64,000 nucleotides of DNA, from the NCBI GenBank assembly GCA_013822245.1, contig PNKE01000084.1:1-64000 (forward strand). The letters are read 5' to 3'. The position numbers and the translations under genes are program-made. The notes under the pieces were generated by a model. The model was given only the letters and a program-made list of their open reading frames with translations, was not told the DNA's origin and did not search any database. This document shows positions 60,293 through 64,000 of the stretch, piece after piece; the first letter of the stretch is position 1, and each line of letters begins with the position of its first letter. The stretch comes from Candidatus Solibacter sp. (lineage in GTDB: Bacteria > Acidobacteriota > Terriglobia > Bryobacterales > Bryobacteraceae).

Positions 60293-60580
60293 TCAGCTCC
60301 CCCCGGTCTTCCGCTTGCCGATGTTGATCTCGTCGACGATGCCCACGATGGTGGCGTCGGAAGGCACTTCACGGCCAGTGAACGGGAAACTGGCCTCGCG
60401 GCCGCGGACCCAATAAACCGTCTCGCCGGCGCCGGCCCCGGTTGAATCAGTGCAGATCAAAACCTTACCGGTCTTGTCTCCAGACGCGGAAATGGGCTGG
60501 ACCAGCAGCAACCGCTGCGATTCCAGCCCAGGGTTCTTGATTGTCGACCAGATCTTTCCGATCACTTTGCCGAGGAACAT
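60293..60580 (-). CDS. BMC-P (EutN/CcmL family) microcompartment vertex protein, second copy
   Basis: A 95-residue vertex protein. FLGKVIGKIWSTIKNP, LLLVQPISASG, DSTGAGAGETVYWVRG and ATIVGIVDEINIG follow the family pattern. It is distinct in sequence from the neighbouring copies, suggesting the shell can use different vertex types. It lies 10 nt downstream of the first BMC-P gene. Confidence 0.95.
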   Translation of the reverse strand: MFLGKVIGKIWSTIKNPGLESQRLLLVQPISASGDKTGKVLICTDSTGAGAGETVYWVRGREASFPFTGREVPSDATIVGIVDEINIGKRKTGGS

Positions 60581-60590
60581 GGCATGACGC

Positions 60591-60866
60591 CTAGCCGGCC
60601 GCGTCCAGCGACACTTCGTCGACGATGCCGACGATGACGCAATCCACCGGTTTGTCCTTGCATCCGTCGGCCATGCGGGCCGACGAGCCGCTGACGGTGA
60701 AGACCAGTTCGCGATTGCCGGCGCTGACCGTGTCGACGGCGATGACGTAGCCGGGTTCGTCCTTGCCGTCGGGAGTCACAGGCTTGACGATGAGCAGTTT
60801 GTGGCCTTCGAGGCGCGGATCCTTCCGCGTGGCGACCACTGTCCCCACGACGCGGCCCAATATCAT
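60591..60866 (-). CDS. BMC-P (EutN/CcmL family) microcompartment vertex protein, first copy
   Basis: A 91-residue vertex protein. ILGRVVGTVVATRKDP, LLIVKPVTPDG, VAVDTVSAGNRELVF and CVIVGIVDEVSLD match the family closely. First of three consecutive BMC-P genes, 35 nt after BMC-H. Three BMC-P genes in a row is a feature of PVM-type loci. Confidence 0.95.
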   Translation of the reverse strand: MILGRVVGTVVATRKDPRLEGHKLLIVKPVTPDGKDEPGYVIAVDTVSAGNRELVFTVSGSSARMADGCKDKPVDCVIVGIVDEVSLDAAG

Positions 60867-60901
60867 GACCTGGCGAGTCCTTTATGCAAAGCTCGAAGCT
60901 C

Positions 60902-61186
60902 TTACTTCGAGGCCTTGCCGATCGGCAGAACCTCTTCCAGGCTCGGGTGCGGGCGCGGGATCACGTGGACCGCAATCAGTTCGCCGACCCTGCGGGCGGC
61001 GGCGGCGCCGGCGTCGGTGGCGGCGCGCACCGCGGCCACATCACCGCGAACCAGGGCCGTCACATACCCCGAACCGATTTTCTCCCAGCCGACCAGGGAC
61101 ACCTTGGCGGCCTTTACCATCGCGTCGGCCGCTTCGATCATGGCGATCATGCCGCGCGTTTCAATCATTCCGAGTGCTTCACCCAT
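60902..61186 (-). CDS. BMC-H microcompartment shell hexamer protein
   Basis: A 94-residue single-domain shell protein (Pfam BMC, Pf00936) that tiles into hexamers forming the facets. [19 protein letters not shown] (about 3-21) is the canonical start, with [22 protein letters not shown] later, where the GSG turn lines the central pore. Only one BMC-H and no BMC-T gene are found in the window; shells usually need more than one facet protein, so others may lie elsewhere. It is downstream of the aldolase by 54 nt. Confidence 0.96.
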   Translation of the reverse strand: MGEALGMIETRGMIAMIEAADAMVKAAKVSLVGWEKIGSGYVTALVRGDVAAVRAATDAGAAAARRVGELIAVHVIPRPHPSLEEVLPIGKASK

Positions 61187-61240
61187 CGAGTGTGTCTCTC
61201 CTCAAAATCAGAAACTCAAATCCTATCCTACCGGGGCGGC

Positions 61241-62029
61241 CTAAGCCAAGCCGCGCGCGCGAAGGGCCTCTTCGACAAGGCCGATGAGTTCTTCCCGCGT
61301 CACTTCAAATTTTTCGCCGCCGCCTTGCGCGCCCAGCATGTCCTCGGCCGAAACCGGGCATCCGGGTTCGACGCCGGCGCGCTGTTTCACGCCATAGCGG
61401 GTACGCGATTCAAACAGCTTGTTGACTTCCGCCCTGGGCAGCACGGTGGGTCCGCCGAGCAGTTCGGCCACCAGCGCGATGCGAGCGTAGTGCTCGGTGG
61501 TCTCCATGCGGTAGAACGCCGAGTAGACATCGGGGCCGTAGCAGGTGGCGCCGTGGTTGGCCATCAGGATGGCGTCGTATTTCGGGATGTAGGGCACCAT
61601 GCCGTCGGTGAGGGCTTCGGTGCCGGGCAGGCCGTAGTCGGCCAGCGGGACGCAGCCAAGTCCGATGATGACCTCGGGCAGCAGCGCCTGATTCAAAGCC
61701 CGGCCGGCGGTGGCATAGCCGGTGGCCACGGGCGGGTGTGCATGGACGACCGCCTTGATGTCCGGCCTCATCCTGTAGATGAGCAGGTGCATGGCAATCT
61801 CGCTGGTGCGCTCCTTGCGGCCCTCGATCTTGTTGCCTTCCATGTCGCAGATGATCAGGTCATCGACGGTCAGCATGCCTTTGCTGGTCGCGGTGGGGGT
61901 GCACAGTACGCGGTTTTCGTCGAGCCGGACGGAGATGTTGCCGTCGTTGGCGGCAACCCACCCTTTCTGGAAGACCAGGTGGCCGACCGCGACGATGTCC
62001 TGTTTCAGTTCTTGGAGTGACTTCGACAT
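61241..62029 (-). CDS. Class II aldolase (fuculose-phosphate-aldolase-like) with encapsulation-peptide-like tail
   Basis: A 262-residue zinc-dependent class II aldolase. Catalytic Glu77 (SEIAMH), zinc ligands His96 and His98 (VHAHPP) and His159 (NHGA) align with Glu73, His92, His94, His155 of FucA, each shifted by four. FucA splits fuculose 1-phosphate into dihydroxyacetone phosphate and lactaldehyde; relatives take rhamnulose 1-phosphate. The protein is about 45 residues longer, ending in GAQGGGEK and an amphipathic TREELIGLVEEALRARG, an arrangement like encapsulation peptides. The frame has an in-frame GTG at 62038, but the ATG at 62029 fits the promoter better. First gene of the microcompartment operon. 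Confidence 0.93.
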   Translation of the reverse strand: MSKSLQELKQDIVAVGHLVFQKGWVAANDGNISVRLDENRVLCTPTATSKGMLTVDDLIICDMEGNKIEGRKERTSEIAMHLLIYRMRPDIKAVVHAHPPVATGYATAGRALNQALLPEVIIGLGCVPLADYGLPGTEALTDGMVPYIPKYDAILMANHGATCYGPDVYSAFYRMETTEHYARIALVAELLGGPTVLPRAEVNKLFESRTRYGVKQRAGVEPGCPVSAEDMLGAQGGGEKFEVTREELIGLVEEALRARGLA

Positions 62030-62041
62030 CTGAATCACCGA

Positions 62042-62050
62042 TTGTATCAG
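62042..62050 (-). promoter_or_regulatory. Extended -10 element of the microcompartment operon
   Basis: On the minus strand TGATACAAT (62050-62042), TGn plus TACAAT, ends 12 nt before the ATG at 62029, so the leader would be about 5-7 nt. No convincing -35 at normal spacing. This matches the extended -10 pattern of other genes in the window. Confidence 0.5.
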
Positions 62051-62148
62051 ACCCGTCCTTCAGATTATCCCCCATCCGTGCCCGCGGGCGCGCCTTTCCT
62101 GGATCGAATTCGCACCGCCGGTCATCCTCAGAAGAGGTCTATCTCATC

Positions 62149-62670
62149 ATGAAACACTCACTGACCCTCCTTCTCGGAGTCACCCTGCTCGCCGGAACCG
62201 CGGCCAGCGCCCAGCAGAGCCGGGTGAGCCCGCACGAGACCACGCCGGCCGTCCTCGGCGGCAAGAAAATCACCATCGAATACGGCCGCCCCTACAAGAA
62301 AGGCCGCGTCATCTTCGGCGGCCTGGAAAAGTTCGGCCAAGTGTGGCGCACCGGCGCCGACGAGGCCACCACGATTGAAACCCAGGGCGACCTGATGCTC
62401 GGTTCCCTGCACGTCCCGGCGGGCAAGTACGCCCTGTTCACCATCCCCGACAAGACGGAATGGACGCTGATCATCAACAAAGTCGCCAAGCAGTCGGGCG
62501 CCTACGAGTACGATGCCAAGCAGGATCTGGGACGGGTGAAGATGAAGATCGAAAAGTCGCCAAAAGTGATCGAGCAGCTCACCATCTCCATCGAGGGCCA
62601 GGGCAGCCGGGGCACGCTCAAGATCGCCTGGGACGACACCATCGCGTCGATCCCGGTGATGATGCACTAA
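62149..62670 (+). CDS. DUF2911 domain protein, exported
   Basis: A 173-residue protein with a signal peptide (ending ASAQ) and a DUF2911 domain: ITIEYGRPYKKGRVIFGGLEKFGQVWRTGADEAT (about 39-73) and VPAGKYALFTIPDKTEWTLIINK. The family is common in Bacteroidetes and Acidobacteria and its role is unknown. A ribosome binding site (agaagagg) precedes the ATG at 62149. Divergent from the microcompartment operon, so it need not be related. Confidence 0.85.
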   Translation: MKHSLTLLLGVTLLAGTAASAQQSRVSPHETTPAVLGGKKITIEYGRPYKKGRVIFGGLEKFGQVWRTGADEATTIETQGDLMLGSLHVPAGKYALFTIPDKTEWTLIINKVAKQSGAYEYDAKQDLGRVKMKIEKSPKVIEQLTISIEGQGSRGTLKIAWDDTIASIPVMMH

Positions 62671-62674
62671 GGCG

Positions 62675-64000
62675 CTACGGCATTTCGAAGGCAATGAAGC
62701 GGAGGCGTCCGTCGCGTTCCACCTGAACGGCGACGGAGTCTCCGCTTTTCAGCTTTGAGAGGACTTCGCGCAGCCGGGCCGCGGTCGGCGTCGATTCGCG
62801 GTTGATGGCGTAGATGACGTCGCCGGCGCGGAAGTTGTCGTCGAGGATCAGCGAATCGGCGCTGCGGGCGGCCACGAGCACGCCCTGGTCGCGGCGCGCG
62901 CTGATGATCTCGTCTCGCAGCCGTTGGGTCAGATCCACGGCGAAGATGCCCAGCTCGCTGATGAGATTCTCCTCGCGGCTGGCAAGCTCGGCGAATTCGC
63001 CCGCCTGGTTTGGCCTTTCCACGACCGGCACGCCGGTCTCCAGTTCGGTTCTGCCCCGGAGGATTTTGAGCCGCACCTTTTCGCCGATCGCCGGACGGTA
63101 GATGTTGACGTTGAACTGGCGGGCGTTTTCCATCGGCTTGCCGTTCAGCGCGCTGATGATATCGGCCACCTGCAGGCCCGCCCTGCCCGCCGGGCCGTCG
63201 TATTCAACGTCGGTCACAACCACGCCCCATTGCTGCGGCAGTTTCCAGCCCTTGCTCATCGCGGGCGTCACCGTCTGCACCGTCACGCCGATGTCGCCGC
63301 GGATGACGCGGCCAGACTTCTTGATCTGCTCGACGACGTTGGCCACGATGTTGGCCGGCACGGCGAAGCCCAGACCCTCGCTGCCGCCGGACTGCGACAG
63401 GATCAGCGTGTTGATGCCCACCACCTTGCCCTCGGTGTTCACCAGCGGACCGCCGCTGTTGCCAGGGTTGATGGGGGCGTCGGTCTGGATGTAGATCATC
63501 GGATCGTCGGCCTTCAACTGGCGCGCGGTCGAGCTGACGATGCCCATGGTGACCGAGTTGTCCAAGCCCATCGGGTTGCCGAACGCCAGCACGATCTCGC
63601 CCTGTTCCACGAGGTCTGAGTCGGCCAGATCCAGGCCAGGCAAGTCAGTCACATCGATCTTCAAAACCGCGATGTCGGTCTCCAGATCAAGCCCCGCGAT
63701 CTCGCCGCGCACGATCCGCCCAGCCGGACCCGCGGACGGCCGCGGCGGTCCCTCGCCCGGCCTGGGCGCCGCGGGAGCAGGCAGCGTCACCTGAACCCTC
63801 TGCGCGCCCACAACGACATGGGCGTTGGTGACAATATAGCCGCCCGCGCCGATCACCACGCCCGAACCCGAGCTCTGCTGGCGCGCCGCCACTCCGGCCT
63901 CGCCGGCCTCTTCGTATTCCAGTTGCCTGTAGCCGACCGCCATCACCTTCACGATCGATGCGCCCACGCGGCGGCTCAACTCCTGGAAGCTGCTGCTGAG
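62675..64000 (-). CDS. HtrA/DegP-like trypsin protease with PDZ domains (5' partial)
   Basis: At least 442 residues, open to the window edge, so the N-terminus and any signal peptide are missing. The protease domain has the His in TNAHVV, the Asp in ETDIAVLKI and the Ser in GNSGGPL. One PDZ domain follows (GPAGRAGLQVADIISALNGKP) and a second near the C-terminus (FRAGDVIYAINRES). HtrA proteins degrade or refold envelope proteins. An in-frame alternative start exists at 63979 but lacks a leader, supporting that the gene extends further. Confidence 0.88.
   Translation of the reverse strand, partial: LSSSFQELSRRVGASIVKVMAVGYRQLEYEEAGEAGVAARQQSSGSGVVIGAGGYIVTNAHVVVGAQRVQVTLPAPAAPRPGEGPPRPSAGPAGRIVRGEIAGLDLETDIAVLKIDVTDLPGLDLADSDLVEQGEIVLAFGNPMGLDNSVTMGIVSSTARQLKADDPMIYIQTDAPINPGNSGGPLVNTEGKVVGINTLILSQSGGSEGLGFAVPANIVANVVEQIKKSGRVIRGDIGVTVQTVTPAMSKGWKLPQQWGVVVTDVEYDGPAGRAGLQVADIISALNGKPMENARQFNVNIYRPAIGEKVRLKILRGRTELETGVPVVERPNQAGEFAELASREENLISELGIFAVDLTQRLRDEIISARRDQGVLVAARSADSLILDDNFRAGDVIYAINRESTPTAARLREVLSKLKSGDSVAVQVERDGRLRFIAFEMP

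Overview
The window is a high-GC (roughly two thirds G+C) chromosomal segment from a soil-type heterotroph. It most resembles Acidobacteriota of the Bryobacterales/Solibacter lineage. Supporting traits are an Acidobacteria-type VWFA-related exported protein, several exported Gfo/Idh/MocA oxidoreductases, a PQQ dehydrogenase with an embedded cytochrome c domain, a DUF1080 protein, an S46 dipeptidyl-peptidase, a plant-polymer lyase, and a microcompartment locus of the PVM type (planctomycete/verrucomicrobial, also known in Solibacter). The taxonomic call is inference from gene content. There are no rRNA or tRNA genes, recognisable insertion sequences or CRISPR arrays.

Layout. 1-0.54 kb: a 128-130 bp tandem repeat. 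0.5-13 kb: type II DAHP synthase, a decayed patatin fragment, glycogen phosphorylase, an Omp85-like protein paired with an exported kinase-like protein, an ATP-grasp-like protein, an S46 peptidase and an oligogalacturonate lyase. 13-15 kb: a partial F0 operon (AtpZ-like, AtpI-like, atpB, atpE) with a 184-bp inverted repeat between atpB and atpE and no F1 genes. 15-25 kb: Gfo/Idh and TIM-barrel sugar enzymes, a LysM plus metalloprotease protein without a signal peptide, a DapA-family aldolase, and a three-subunit Tat-exported molybdenum hydroxylase followed by a small cysteine-rich protein. 25-32 kb: an S24 peptidase-like protein without a DNA-binding domain, a VWFA protein, a symporter-galactokinase pair, an unknown protein, and an antitoxin-like/nucleotidyltransferase pair. 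32-43 kb: pgk with a terminator followed by a headless diacylglycerol-kinase gene, an exported O-methyltransferase, a putative glycosidase, the PQQ dehydrogenase, another Gfo/Idh, DUF1080, a NadD-like protein and an enolase-superfamily enzyme. 43-59 kb: membrane glycosyltransferase-like proteins, nth, a GlcNAc-kinase family protein, mtaB, an isolated fliM, an iscS-mnmA-acyltransferase operon, and the SAM hydrolase-mutM-methionine synthesis-Sua5 series. 59-62 kb: a compact bacterial microcompartment operon. 62-64 kb: a DUF2911 protein and the 3' part of an HtrA-like protease running off the window.

How the genes work together. The microcompartment operon (class II aldolase, one BMC-H hexamer protein, three BMC-P pentamer proteins) is the most notable system. 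The aldolase keeps the FucA catalytic/zinc residues and carries a C-terminal tail resembling an encapsulation peptide, which suggests fucose/rhamnose-type sugar-phosphate cleavage to lactaldehyde inside a shell. With the pectin lyase, galactose uptake and kinase genes, glycosidase-like protein and sugar oxidoreductases, the window describes an organism living on plant or microbial polysaccharides. A second theme is tRNA modification (iscS, mnmA, mtaB, Sua5/YrdC). Several promoters look like extended -10 elements (TGnTA-N3-T) lying only 6-22 nt upstream of start codons, including the one for the microcompartment operon.
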